A stretch of DNA of 10,048 bases, from the NCBI GenBank assembly GCA_937895695.1, contig CALBLM010000309.1, positions 1 through 10,048 of the forward strand, given 5' to 3'. Shown here in pieces: positions 1 to 7,137 of this stretch. Position numbers and translations under genes: made by a program. The notes below the pieces were generated by a model. The model worked only from the letters and a program-made list of their open reading frames with translations, did no database searches and was not told the origin of the DNA. The DNA comes from an uncultured Megasphaera sp. (GTDB lineage: Bacteria > Bacillota > Negativicutes > Veillonellales > Megasphaeraceae). The first letter of the stretch is position 1; every line of letters begins with the position of its first letter.

Positions 1-970
1 CGTCTTGGGAACAGGCCATTATGTACCGGAAAAGACGGTTACGAATGCAGATTTAGAAAAAATGGTAGATACATCGGATGAATGGATTCAAACCCGTACG
101 GGCATCAAGCAGCGTCATTTTGCTCCAGACGGTATCAATACATCGGATATGTGTACGAAAGCAGCCTTGCAGGCACTGGAAATGGCACATACAACACCGG
201 AAGAATTGGACATGATTATTGTCTGCACACTGACGCCGGATATGACGATTCCGTCGACAGCCTGTATTGTACAAAAAAATCTGGGTGCTAAAAACGCGGC
301 TGTCTTTGATTTATACGCAGCCTGCTCCGGATTTGCCTATGGGACGATTACAGCCGCTCAGTATATCCAAAGCGGCATGTGCAAAAAAGTTCTGGTCATT
401 GGGGCAGAAATCTTAAGTCGTTTTATGGATTTCACCGATCGCAATACGTGCGTCCTCTTTGGTGATGGCGCAGGCGCAGCCGTATTGGGCGTTGTCCCGG
501 ACGGCTATGGCATTTTGGGTGCCGATATGGGTGCAGACGGCAATGGCGGTAAATTTTTGAATATTCCCTCTAGCGGCGTCGCTATTCTTCCGACAGATGA
601 AGCAAGAAAAAAACATTTGACATATATCAAAATGGACGGCAAAGAAGTATATAAATTTGCTGTCAAAGTCATGGGTCAGACGGCGGTAAATGCGTTGGAA
701 CGGGCCGGTCTTCATCATGAAGATATTGATTTGCTCATTCCCCATCAAGCGAATATCCGCATTATTCAGTCTGCAGCAAAACGGCTCCATCTTCCGATGG
801 ACAAGGTATTTGTCAATATTGATAAATATGCCAATACGTCCGGCGCGTCTATTCCGATTGCTATGGACGAAGCCAATCGTGCAGGCCGTATGAAACGCGG
901 TGATGTTGTCGTACTGGCTGGTTTTGGTGCAGGTCTTACATGGGCCGGATTAGTGATGAAATGGTATTAA
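1..970 (+). CDS. fabH: Beta-ketoacyl-ACP synthase III (FabH), 5'-truncated
   Basis: FabH starts fatty acid synthesis in the cytoplasm by condensing an acyl-CoA primer with malonyl-ACP. The catalytic Cys-His-Asn triad is visible: Cys in AACSGF (codon 323-325), His in PHQAN (743-745) and Asn in ANTSG (833-835). The His-to-Asn distance of 30 residues matches E. coli FabH. The N-terminal GTGHYVPEKTVTN motif normally lies only a few residues after the start, and the codons before it (GTC TTG) read as internal Val-Leu. The true start is therefore just left of the window and almost the whole protein is here. The C-terminus (GFGAGLTWAG) is complete, with a TAA stop. fabD follows after 27 bases, so the two are very likely cotranscribed. 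The identity is secure; primer preference (straight or branched) cannot be read. Confidence 0.96.
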   Translation, partial: VLGTGHYVPEKTVTNADLEKMVDTSDEWIQTRTGIKQRHFAPDGINTSDMCTKAALQALEMAHTTPEELDMIIVCTLTPDMTIPSTACIVQKNLGAKNAAVFDLYAACSGFAYGTITAAQYIQSGMCKKVLVIGAEILSRFMDFTDRNTCVLFGDGAGAAVLGVVPDGYGILGADMGADGNGGKFLNIPSSGVAILPTDEARKKHLTYIKMDGKEVYKFAVKVMGQTAVNALERAGLHHEDIDLLIPHQANIRIIQSAAKRLHLPMDKVFVNIDKYANTSGASIPIAMDEANRAGRMKRGDVVVLAGFGAGLTWAGLVMKWY

Positions 971-997
971 TAGATCAAAAGATGAGGTGACGATACG

Positions 998-1939
998 ATG
1001 AAAAAAGCATTTGTATTCCCCGGCCAGGGAGCACAGAAAGTGGGCATGGTCAAAGATTTATACGAAGCCTATGCAGTAGTTCGGGAAGTATTTGAAGAAG
1101 CAGATGATGCCTTGGGATTTTCCTTAACCAACCTTTGCTTTGAAGGCCCTGATGAAGAATTGATGAAGACCTACAATACGCAGCCGGCTATTTTGACAGC
1201 TAGCACGGCATGCTGCCGGGTACTCGCACAGGAAGGGCTAACACCGGATATTGCAGCCGGTCACAGCTTGGGTGAATATTCAGCATTAGTAGCCGCCGGT
1301 GCCTTGTCTTTTGCTGATGCTGTACGGACAGTACGTCTTCGCGGTCAGTTTATGCAGGAAGCCGTACCTCTTGGTGAAGGCAGTATGGCTGCTATTTTGG
1401 GACTGGCAGAAGAAACGATTAAAGAAATTTGTGCATCTGTTTCTGCACAAGGCGGCGTCGTACAGGCTGTTAACTTTAACTGCCCGGGACAGATTGTCAT
1501 TGCCGGCAGTACGAAAGCCGTAGAAACGGCAGCAGCCGAAATGAAAGCAGCAGGAGCTAGACGGGCTGTCATTCTCCATGTCAGCGCACCGTTCCACAGC
1601 ACGTTGATGGAACCGGCTGCCAAACGGTTGGCAGAAGTCCTGGATTCGATTACGATTTCTGATGCTAGGATTCCGGTTGTTGCCAATGTAAATGGTCAGA
1701 TTGAAACGGCAGCAGCGGACATTAAAGCTTCGCTCGTAAAACAAGCAGCCAGCCCGGTTCTTTGGATTGACTGCACCAAGACGATGCAGCAGTTCGGCGC
1801 TGAAACGTTTGTCGAAGTAGGCCCTGGCAAGACGCTTTGCGGATTTAACCGTAAAATTGATCGGGCTATTCACAGCGAAAACGTAGAAGATATTCCATCT
1901 TTACAGAAAACACTTGAATTTTTCCAGGGGGTTCGATAA
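998..1939 (+). CDS. fabD: Malonyl-CoA:ACP transacylase (FabD)
   Basis: FabD transfers malonate from CoA to the ACP phosphopantetheine arm, supplying the extender for FabH and FabF. The 313-residue protein has the usual family length. The N-terminal FPGQGAQ motif (residues 7-13) contributes to the oxyanion hole. The nucleophile is Ser90 in GHSLGEYSA, the substrate-carboxylate Arg is probably Arg115 in RLRGQFMQ, and the catalytic His is His200 in VSAPFHS. These closely match the E. coli positions (92, 117, 201). The ATG has a GAGGTGA ribosome binding site at 984-990, seven bases upstream. The stop is one base from the fabG start, which suggests translational coupling. A long antisense reading frame across this gene is a codon-bias shadow. 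Confidence 0.97.
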   Translation: MKKAFVFPGQGAQKVGMVKDLYEAYAVVREVFEEADDALGFSLTNLCFEGPDEELMKTYNTQPAILTASTACCRVLAQEGLTPDIAAGHSLGEYSALVAAGALSFADAVRTVRLRGQFMQEAVPLGEGSMAAILGLAEETIKEICASVSAQGGVVQAVNFNCPGQIVIAGSTKAVETAAAEMKAAGARRAVILHVSAPFHSTLMEPAAKRLAEVLDSITISDARIPVVANVNGQIETAAADIKASLVKQAASPVLWIDCTKTMQQFGAETFVEVGPGKTLCGFNRKIDRAIHSENVEDIPSLQKTLEFFQGVR

Positions 1940-1940
1940 A

Positions 1941-2684
1941 ATGCATTTAACAGGTAAGACGGCTATTGTTACCGGCGGTTCCCGTGGAATCGGCCGCGCT
2001 ATTGCCCTTCGCCTTGCTGAAGAAGGTGCCAACGTTGCTGTCATTTATGCAGGCAATACAGCAGCTGCCGAAGAAACGCAGAAAGCCATTGCAGCACAAG
2101 GCGGTCAGTCTATAGCTATTCAATGTGATGTAGCCAATGAAGAGGCTGTCACAGCTATGGTTAAACAAGTAAAAGAACAGTTTGGTAGTGTTGATATTTT
2201 GGTCAATAATGCCGGTATTACGCGTGACGGATTGCTGATGCGCATGAAAACGGCAGATTGGCAGGCTGTATTGGATACGAATTTGACAGGTACATTTTTC
2301 TGCACCAAAGCCGTTACGAAACTCATGATGAAACAACGCAGCGGTGCGATCGTCAATTTGACTTCCGTCGTTGGCCTTACGGGCAATGCGGGACAAGCCA
2401 ACTATGCCGCTGCCAAATCCGGTATTATTGGATTTACCAAGTCCGTCGCCAAAGAATTGGCTTCCCGCGGCATTCGTGCTAATGCCGTTGCACCGGGATA
2501 TATTGATACAGATATGACGGCTGTACTGAGTGATACGGTCAAAGAAGAAATGATTAAAGCCATTCCGATGGGCCGTATTGCACAGCCGCAGGAAGTCGCT
2601 AATGCCGTTTTATTCCTCGTTTCGGATTGTTCCAGCTATATTACGGGACAGGTTCTGAATGTAGATGGCGGCGTTGTGATGTAA
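1941..2684 (+). CDS. fabG: 3-oxoacyl-ACP reductase (FabG)
   Basis: FabG is the NADPH-dependent short-chain dehydrogenase that reduces 3-ketoacyl-ACP to 3-hydroxyacyl-ACP. From the ATG at 1941 the product is 247 residues, the classical SDR length. It shows the Rossmann motif TGGSRGIG (residues 11-18), NNAG (89-92), structural Asn114, and the catalytic Ser142, Tyr155 and Lys159 in YAAAK. PG at 185-186 and the VDGG C-terminus are also typical. An in-frame ATG at 1914 would add nine residues but lies inside fabD. The 1941 start is preferred because it is preceded by AGGGGG (1926-1931) and gives the standard MHLTGKTAIVTGG opening. The reading frame starts one base after the fabD stop. Confidence 0.97.
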   Translation: MHLTGKTAIVTGGSRGIGRAIALRLAEEGANVAVIYAGNTAAAEETQKAIAAQGGQSIAIQCDVANEEAVTAMVKQVKEQFGSVDILVNNAGITRDGLLMRMKTADWQAVLDTNLTGTFFCTKAVTKLMMKQRSGAIVNLTSVVGLTGNAGQANYAAAKSGIIGFTKSVAKELASRGIRANAVAPGYIDTDMTAVLSDTVKEEMIKAIPMGRIAQPQEVANAVLFLVSDCSSYITGQVLNVDGGVVM

Positions 2685-2722
2685 TACGCACGTATACTCC
2701 AATGAAAGGGGGTGAATGGAAT

Positions 2723-2968
2723 ATGAGCGAAAACGCTACATTTGAAAAAGTAAAGAGCATTGTTGTTGAACAGTTGGGTGTTGACGAAAAAGAAGTCAAA
2801 ATGGACGCCGCTTACATTGATGATTTAGGTGCTGATTCCTTGGACATTGTTGAACTGATCATGGCTTTCGAAGAAGAATTTAATATCGAAATCCCTGACG
2901 ATGTTGCTGAAAAAATCAAAACTGTTAAAGATACAGTTGATTACATCGAAAAGGAAAAAAAAGCGTAA
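2723..2968 (+). CDS. acpP: Acyl carrier protein (AcpP)
   Basis: ACP is the small acidic carrier that holds growing acyl chains on a phosphopantetheine arm. The 81-residue product contains the attachment site DLGADSLD, with Ser39 as the modified residue, followed by the acidic helix II (DIVELIMAFEEEF) that docks the Fab enzymes. The frame is open further upstream, with an in-frame ATG at 2702. That ATG precedes the strong Shine-Dalgarno GGGGGTG (2708-2714), whereas the ATG at 2723 sits eight bases after it, so 2723 is the start. This is among the strongest ribosome binding sites in the window, consistent with the high ACP demand relative to the enzymes. A hairpin lies 20 bases after the stop. 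Confidence 0.97.
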   Translation: MSENATFEKVKSIVVEQLGVDEKEVKMDAAYIDDLGADSLDIVELIMAFEEEFNIEIPDDVAEKIKTVKDTVDYIEKEKKA

Positions 2969-2987
2969 GTTTGCAATAAGAGCCGGA

Positions 2988-3011
2988 AGGGGAAGCCGTG
3001 CGGCCTCCCCT
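2988..3011 (+). promoter_or_regulatory. GC-rich hairpin between acpP and the fabK-like gene
   Basis: The arms are AGGGGAAGCC (2988-2997) and GGCCTCCCCT (3002-3011) around a GTGC loop. Nine of ten pairs match, with one A-C mismatch. No T-run follows, so it is not a classical terminator. It sits 20 bases after the acpP stop and 30 bases before the next start, in a cotranscribed set. It could stabilise acpP mRNA ends, mark a processing site or partly attenuate downstream genes. Cleavage by the RNase III encoded downstream is possible, but the stem is short for that enzyme. The structure is seen; the function is inferred. Confidence 0.55.
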
Positions 3012-3027
3012 GAAGGTGTCTTTGAAT

Positions 3028-3032
3028 GGAGG
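3028..3032 (+). promoter_or_regulatory. Ribosome binding site that places the fabK-like start at GTG 3041
   Basis: GGAGG lies eight bases before an in-frame GTG at 3041. The competing in-frame ATG at 3026 overlaps this motif and has no Shine-Dalgarno of its own, so GTG is the better start. Confidence 0.75.
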
Positions 3033-3040
3033 AAAACAGA

Positions 3041-3997
3041 GTGAAGCTGCCAGAATTAAAAATAGGTAAGCTCGTAGCAAAGGTGCCAATCGTCCAGGGC
3101 GGCATGGCCATTAGATTGTCCACAGCCCGGTTGGCCGCAGCAGTAGCCAATGAAGGCGGTATTGGCCTTATTGCGGCCTCTGGCATGCCCTTTGAAGAAC
3201 TAAGATATGAAATCCGTTTGGCCAGAAAATTGGCGCCGACCGGAATAATAGGTATAAATGTAATGGTTGCAGCCCGCGAATTTAAAGGGATTGTAACTAC
3301 TGCAATTGAAGAAGGAATCGATCTAGTGGTAGCAGGAGCGGGATTTTCTCGGGATATGTTTGCCTGGGGAAAGGAAAGCGGTACCCCTATTGTGCCGATT
3401 GTATCTTCTGCTAAACTAGCTAAAATATCCCAAACCCTGGGTGCTGCTGCCATCATTGTTGAAGGGGCAGAAGCAGGCGGGCATCTGGGAACGAATCGTT
3501 CAAGCCGGGTTATTGTACCGGAAGTACGAAAGGCTGTCTCTGTTCCCGTTATTGGTGCAGGAGGAATACTTCACGGCGAAGATATTGCCGAAATGTTCCG
3601 TCTTGGTGCCAATGGTGTACAAATGGGCAGTCGATTTGCCGCGAGTGTTGAATCAAACGGTGCCGACGAATTAAAAAAAGTCTATTTGAGAGCGAATAGC
3701 CCGGAAGACTTTATTTTGGTTCACAGCCCGGTTGGATTGCCGGGACAAGCAATCCGCACGCCTTTTTCAGAACGCATCTTATTAGGAAAAGCACCGGCGC
3801 CGGAACATTGTGACCACTGTTTGAAAAAATGCAGCCACAAATACTGCATTATCCGCGCCTTAACGCGGGCACAGCAAGGCGATGTAGAAACAGGCTTAGT
3901 GTTCTCCGGCAGGCGAATGCAGGAAATTCATGATATTCTGCCGGTAAAAGACATATTTGCATATCTTAAACGTGAAATGGATGAAATCCCAGAGTAA
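3041..3997 (+). CDS. fabK: FabK / nitronate monooxygenase-family flavoprotein, probable enoyl-ACP reductase
   Basis: This is a 318-residue FMN-dependent TIM-barrel protein of the 2-nitropropane dioxygenase family, which includes the enoyl-ACP reductase FabK. Its place between acpP and fabF argues for the final reduction step in the elongation cycle. Visible motifs are PIVQGGM (residues 16-22), GINVMV (71-76), EGAEAGGHLG (141-150, with the conserved active-site His148), IGAGGI (171-176, phosphate binding) and GVQMGSRF (192-199). The C-terminal part has SPVGLPGQAIR followed by four cysteines, Cys257, 260, 264 and 269. A similar Cys-rich tail occurs in clostridial proteins annotated as nitronate monooxygenase and is not part of pneumococcal FabK as I recall it. 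The start is GTG at 3041, set by its ribosome binding site. Family membership is certain; the FabK function is inferred from the operon, and nitronate monooxygenase is the alternative. Confidence 0.8.
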   Translation: MKLPELKIGKLVAKVPIVQGGMAIRLSTARLAAAVANEGGIGLIAASGMPFEELRYEIRLARKLAPTGIIGINVMVAAREFKGIVTTAIEEGIDLVVAGAGFSRDMFAWGKESGTPIVPIVSSAKLAKISQTLGAAAIIVEGAEAGGHLGTNRSSRVIVPEVRKAVSVPVIGAGGILHGEDIAEMFRLGANGVQMGSRFAASVESNGADELKKVYLRANSPEDFILVHSPVGLPGQAIRTPFSERILLGKAPAPEHCDHCLKKCSHKYCIIRALTRAQQGDVETGLVFSGRRMQEIHDILPVKDIFAYLKREMDEIPE

Positions 3998-4023
3998 TTC
4001 ATTCACGGATGATTTTTGATAAT

Positions 4024-4030
4024 GAGGTGA
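4024..4030 (+). promoter_or_regulatory. Ribosome binding site that places the fabF start at TTG 4036
   Basis: GAGGTGA lies five bases before an in-frame TTG at 4036. The upstream in-frame ATG at 4009 has no recognisable Shine-Dalgarno and would add nine residues (MIFDNEVKT) that are not expected in FabF. Confidence 0.7.
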
Positions 4031-4035
4031 AAACT

Positions 4036-5289
4036 TTGGAAAAACGTGTAGTGATTACAGGCGTAGGTGTCATTTCTCCTGTAGGCATTGGCAAAGAAAC
4101 TTTTTGGAATGCCTTGCTCAGCGGTAAGAACGGAATCGGCCCTATCACCCACTTTGATGCGACTGAATATGCAGCTCGCATTGCCGGCGAAGTAAAGGAT
4201 TTCAATCCATCTGATTATGGTATTGATAAAAAAGAAGCTCGCCACATGGATCCGTCTACGCAGTATGCTGTAGCGGCAGCTAAATTGGCGTTAGATGATT
4301 CCAACATGAATTTGGATGATGAAGACCGCGATCGCATTGGTACGATTGTCGGCACAGGCATTGGCGGTATCGAAACGCTTCATAACTTGTATAAGGGATT
4401 GTTTAGCAAAGGCCCGTCCCGTGTCAATCCCTTTGTCGTACCGAAGATGATAGCCAATATGGCTTCTGGCCAAGTATCCATTTTCTTTGGTTTGAAAGGC
4501 CATTGTGCCAGTGTCGTTACGGCATGTGCGACAGGCACTAACTCAATTGGTGATGCATATCGCATGATTCAGCGCGGTGAATTAGACGCAGTCGTTGCCG
4601 GTGGTACGGAAGCAGCTGTATCTCCCGGTGCCGTTGCCGGTTTTGCTGCCATGAAGGCACTTAGCACGAATAATGACGATCCGGCACACGCATCTCGTCC
4701 GTTTGATAAAGACCGTAATGGGTTTGTCATGGGCGAAGGCGCAGGCATTGTCATATTGGAAGAATTAGAACATGCCAAAAAACGGGGTGCCCACATTTAT
4801 TGTGAAGTCGGCGGCTATGGAAGCAATGCCGATGCATACCATATTACGGCACCGGCTCCGGAAGGAATCCAACAGGCAAAATGCATGCAACTGGCGATTG
4901 CCGATGCAGGTCTTACACCGGATGATGTAGATTATGTCAATGCTCACGGCACGTCTACCCATTTGAACGATTTGAATGAATCCAAAGCCGTAGCCCGTGT
5001 ATTTGGCGATCATGCCAAAGATGTGCTCATTAGCTCAACCAAATCCATGACCGGTCATCTTCTTGGTGCAGCAGGTGCTGTCGAAGCCATTGCGTGTGCC
5101 ATGACGATTGAATCGGGCAAAGTTCATCCGACGATTAATTTGGAAGAACCGGAAGACGAACTGAAAGAATTAGGGTTGAATTACGTACCGGGAAAAGCTG
5201 TAGATGCCGATGTCAACGTAGCGATTTCCAACTCCTTTGGATTTGGCGGACACAATGCAACACTGCTTTTCAAAAAGTATGCTGAATAA
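4036..5289 (+). CDS. fabF: Beta-ketoacyl-ACP synthase II (FabF)
   Basis: FabF is the elongation condensing enzyme that joins acyl chains to malonyl-ACP. From TTG 4036 the product is 417 residues and opens EKRVVITGVGVISPVG, as in the family; E. coli FabF has about 413. The active-site Cys164 is in VTACATG, the two histidines are His304 (NAHGTSTHLND) and His341 (GHLLGAAG), and Lys336 is in STKSMTG. The C-terminal SNSFGFGGHN motif is at residues 398-407. These positions almost match E. coli Cys163, His303, Lys335 and His340. The gene starts 38 bases after the fabK-like stop and ends 25 bases before rnc. A FabB role is unlikely by length and motif, but since no second elongation synthase is in the window it may serve all chain lengths. 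Confidence 0.96.
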   Translation: MEKRVVITGVGVISPVGIGKETFWNALLSGKNGIGPITHFDATEYAARIAGEVKDFNPSDYGIDKKEARHMDPSTQYAVAAAKLALDDSNMNLDDEDRDRIGTIVGTGIGGIETLHNLYKGLFSKGPSRVNPFVVPKMIANMASGQVSIFFGLKGHCASVVTACATGTNSIGDAYRMIQRGELDAVVAGGTEAAVSPGAVAGFAAMKALSTNNDDPAHASRPFDKDRNGFVMGEGAGIVILEELEHAKKRGAHIYCEVGGYGSNADAYHITAPAPEGIQQAKCMQLAIADAGLTPDDVDYVNAHGTSTHLNDLNESKAVARVFGDHAKDVLISSTKSMTGHLLGAAGAVEAIACAMTIESGKVHPTINLEEPEDELKELGLNYVPGKAVDADVNVAISNSFGFGGHNATLLFKKYAE

Positions 5290-5314
5290 TCAAGAACTAG
5301 AGAAGACTGTGTGA

Positions 5315-6025
5315 ATGAAGACGGACAGAAAAGAACAGTTAGAAAAATTCATTGATGTATTAGGGCTTTCATCCTTTCATAATTTGCTTATTTTAGATCA
5401 GGCATTGACACATTCATCGTATGCCAATGAAAATAAGGCAAAACATGGATATTATAATGAACGCCTTGAATTTTTGGGTGATGCTATTCTGGATTTGGTT
5501 GTAGGAGAATATCTTTTCTTACAGTATCCGCATATGCCTGAAGGAGAACTATCAAAAGCCCGGGCCAGCGTCGTAAGTGAAACGCCGTTGGCTTCGGTAT
5601 GCGCTAAATTTCATATGGGCGACTATATCCTCTTGGGGAAAGGCGAATTGGCTTCGGGTGGACGAACACGAGCCAGCATTTTGGCTGATGCCTTTGAAGC
5701 CGTCGTAGGAGCGATATATATTGATTCGTCCTATGAAGAAGCGCGTAAATTTATTCTTCATCAGCTCAAGGATTATTTGTCCTTAGTAGCGACAGGCGAG
5801 TACGGAAAAGATTATAAAACACTGTTTCAAGAATTTGTACAGCGCGATGGCGAGCAGAAGATTGAATATGTGTTGTGCCGCGAAGAAGGGCCGGACCATA
5901 ATAAGACATTCTATATGGAAGTCATTGTAAATGGGAACACGCTGGGTGAAGGCGCAGGCAAAACCAAAAAAGATGCAGAACAACATGCTGCTCACGAAGC
6001 ATTACTCCGATTACATGCATTATAA
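5315..6025 (+). CDS. rnc: Ribonuclease III
   Basis: RNase III cleaves double-stranded RNA, including rRNA precursors, as a homodimer with Mg2+. The 236-residue protein has the catalytic signature NERLEFLGD (residues 48-56, with Glu49, Glu52 and Asp56) and the second acidic pair Asp125 and Glu128 in ADAFEAVVGAIY. A double-stranded RNA-binding domain spans about 167-234 and includes the GKTKKDAEQHAA helix. A stop codon lies directly before ATG 5315 in frame (5312-5314), so this is the first possible start. Its ribosome binding site is weak (AGAGAAG at 5299-5305), which suggests low expression from the fab transcript. rnc downstream of the acpP/fabF region is a common Firmicutes arrangement. smc, often next, is absent here. 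Confidence 0.96.
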   Translation: MKTDRKEQLEKFIDVLGLSSFHNLLILDQALTHSSYANENKAKHGYYNERLEFLGDAILDLVVGEYLFLQYPHMPEGELSKARASVVSETPLASVCAKFHMGDYILLGKGELASGGRTRASILADAFEAVVGAIYIDSSYEEARKFILHQLKDYLSLVATGEYGKDYKTLFQEFVQRDGEQKIEYVLCREEGPDHNKTFYMEVIVNGNTLGEGAGKTKKDAEQHAAHEALLRLHAL

Positions 6026-6059
6026 AGACGATGTGGCAGAGCCACATCGTCTTTTTTTT
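6024..6059 (+). terminator. Intrinsic terminator of the fab-rnc operon
   Basis: A perfect 14-bp stem (6024-6037 with 6041-6054) closes an AGA loop and runs into eight consecutive T residues (6052-6059). The stem begins inside the rnc stop codon. It reads as a strong rightward rho-independent terminator. The T-tract is followed immediately by the ribosome binding site of the next gene, and no convincing promoter is seen between the two. Confidence 0.93.
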
Positions 6060-6069
6060 AGGTGATATG

Positions 6070-7122
6070 ATGAAAACTTCAATTATTCCTATTTTTATTC
6101 CTCATAGTGGCTGTCCCTATCGGTGTGTATTTTGCAATCAATGGAAGATAACGGGACACCACGGGATACCGACAGGCGAAGATGTTGCCGATGAAATTCA
6201 GCAGTATCTTTCGTCCGTTACGAAGCCGCGCCATTGGGAAGTGGCATTTTATGGCGGCAGTTTTACGGCGATTCCCGTCGCCCTGCAGGAAAGGTTGCTG
6301 AAGCCGGCGCATGAAGCACTACAACGCGGTGAGATAGGGGCCATTCGCTGTTCTACCCGCCCGGACTGTATTACACCGGCCATATTGGATAGGCTGGCAG
6401 CGTATGGTATGACCATCGTCGAACTGGGCGTGCAGTCTATGGATGATACGGTGTTACAGCGTGCAAAACGCGGCCATACGGCAACGGATGTCATCGAGGC
6501 GACGACATTGCTTCGAGCTAGACACTTTATCGTAGGCCATCAGCTCATGCCGGGATTACCGGGAGAAGATACAGCCAGTCTGCAAGAGACGACACGCATG
6601 ATTTGCCGGCTCAAACCGGATATTGCGAGAATTTATCCCGTTGCTGTTATTGACAATACTGAACTGGCCGATATGTATCGGCAGGGTACGTATACGCCTT
6701 TATCTATTTGTGAAGGTGTCCGGCGCAGTGCGTATATGAAACAGGCCTTTCTCGAAGCAGGCATACAGGTTATACGGACGGGGCTGCAGGCAACGCGAGA
6801 ACTCGATGATGCGTCTCAAGTATTGGCAGGAGCCTATACGCCGGCTATGGGGGAACTCGTAGATACCAGACGGTATCAACGGCAGTTATTTGCCGTCTTG
6901 GATACGCTGCAGATGGAGGCAGTACAGATTTTTTATCATCGCAAAGATACGTCACGCGCCCGAGGATACCATAATGTAACCGTAAAGAGAGCACATCTCC
7001 GATATGCCTTTGCCATGGCATGGCATGAAGACAATACATTGCCTGTAGGTACACTGGCCGTTACAGCAGGATGTAAGACGTATTACATCCAGATGGATAC
7101 GGGAATCGTACAATCTGTATAA
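6070..7122 (+). CDS. Elp3-like radical SAM protein (no acetyltransferase domain)
   Basis: This is a 350-residue radical SAM enzyme resembling the N-terminal part of Elp3-type proteins, which often lie beside rnc in Firmicutes. The 4Fe-4S/SAM motif is C-x3-C-x2-C at Cys15, Cys19 and Cys22 (GCPYRCVFC). It is followed by FYGGSFTAIP (residues 60-69, SAM binding), RPD (97-99), VELGVQSMDD (117-126) and LMPGLPGE (159-166), the pattern of the Elp3/HemN-type fold. After residue 280 there is only a short tail, so the GNAT domain of full Elp3 is missing. Two adjacent ATGs (6067 and 6070) are possible; 6070 is preferred because AGGTGA at 6060-6065 is too close to 6067. An in-frame ATG at 6031 lies inside the terminator stem and is rejected. 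The substrate is unknown; tRNA modification is only a family-level guess. The LytTR regulator follows after 15 bases. Confidence 0.8.
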   Translation: MKTSIIPIFIPHSGCPYRCVFCNQWKITGHHGIPTGEDVADEIQQYLSSVTKPRHWEVAFYGGSFTAIPVALQERLLKPAHEALQRGEIGAIRCSTRPDCITPAILDRLAAYGMTIVELGVQSMDDTVLQRAKRGHTATDVIEATTLLRARHFIVGHQLMPGLPGEDTASLQETTRMICRLKPDIARIYPVAVIDNTELADMYRQGTYTPLSICEGVRRSAYMKQAFLEAGIQVIRTGLQATRELDDASQVLAGAYTPAMGELVDTRRYQRQLFAVLDTLQMEAVQIFYHRKDTSRARGYHNVTVKRAHLRYAFAMAWHEDNTLPVGTLAVTAGCKTYYIQMDTGIVQSV

Positions 7123-7137
7123 AAGGTGGGATGCAAG

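Noticed and set aside
1286..1873. Long antisense open frame (195 codons) opposite fabD
   Set aside because: The composition is odd (rich in Cys, Arg, Asn and Phe), there is no ribosome binding site, and it lies wholly opposite a secure gene; it is a codon-bias shadow.
2684..2695. Short dyad ATACG-CA-CGTAT between fabG and acpP
   Set aside because: Five-base arms with a two-base loop cannot form a stable hairpin, and it does not resemble the FapR operator.
2941..3456. Antisense open frame (171 codons) opposite the acpP end and the fabK-like gene
   Set aside because: It shows no recognisable domain, spans two secure genes and the hairpin, and has low-complexity Ala/Pro/Ser content typical of a reverse-frame shadow.
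5873..5902. Possible promoter inside rnc (TTGTGC, 18 bases, CATAAT)
   Set aside because: The -10 is good but the -35 matches only three of six bases; it is within a coding region and cannot be told from chance.
6031..6069. Upstream ATG extension of the Elp3-like gene
   Set aside because: The ATG is inside the terminator stem, lacks a Shine-Dalgarno, and the added residues are encoded by the hairpin and T-tract.
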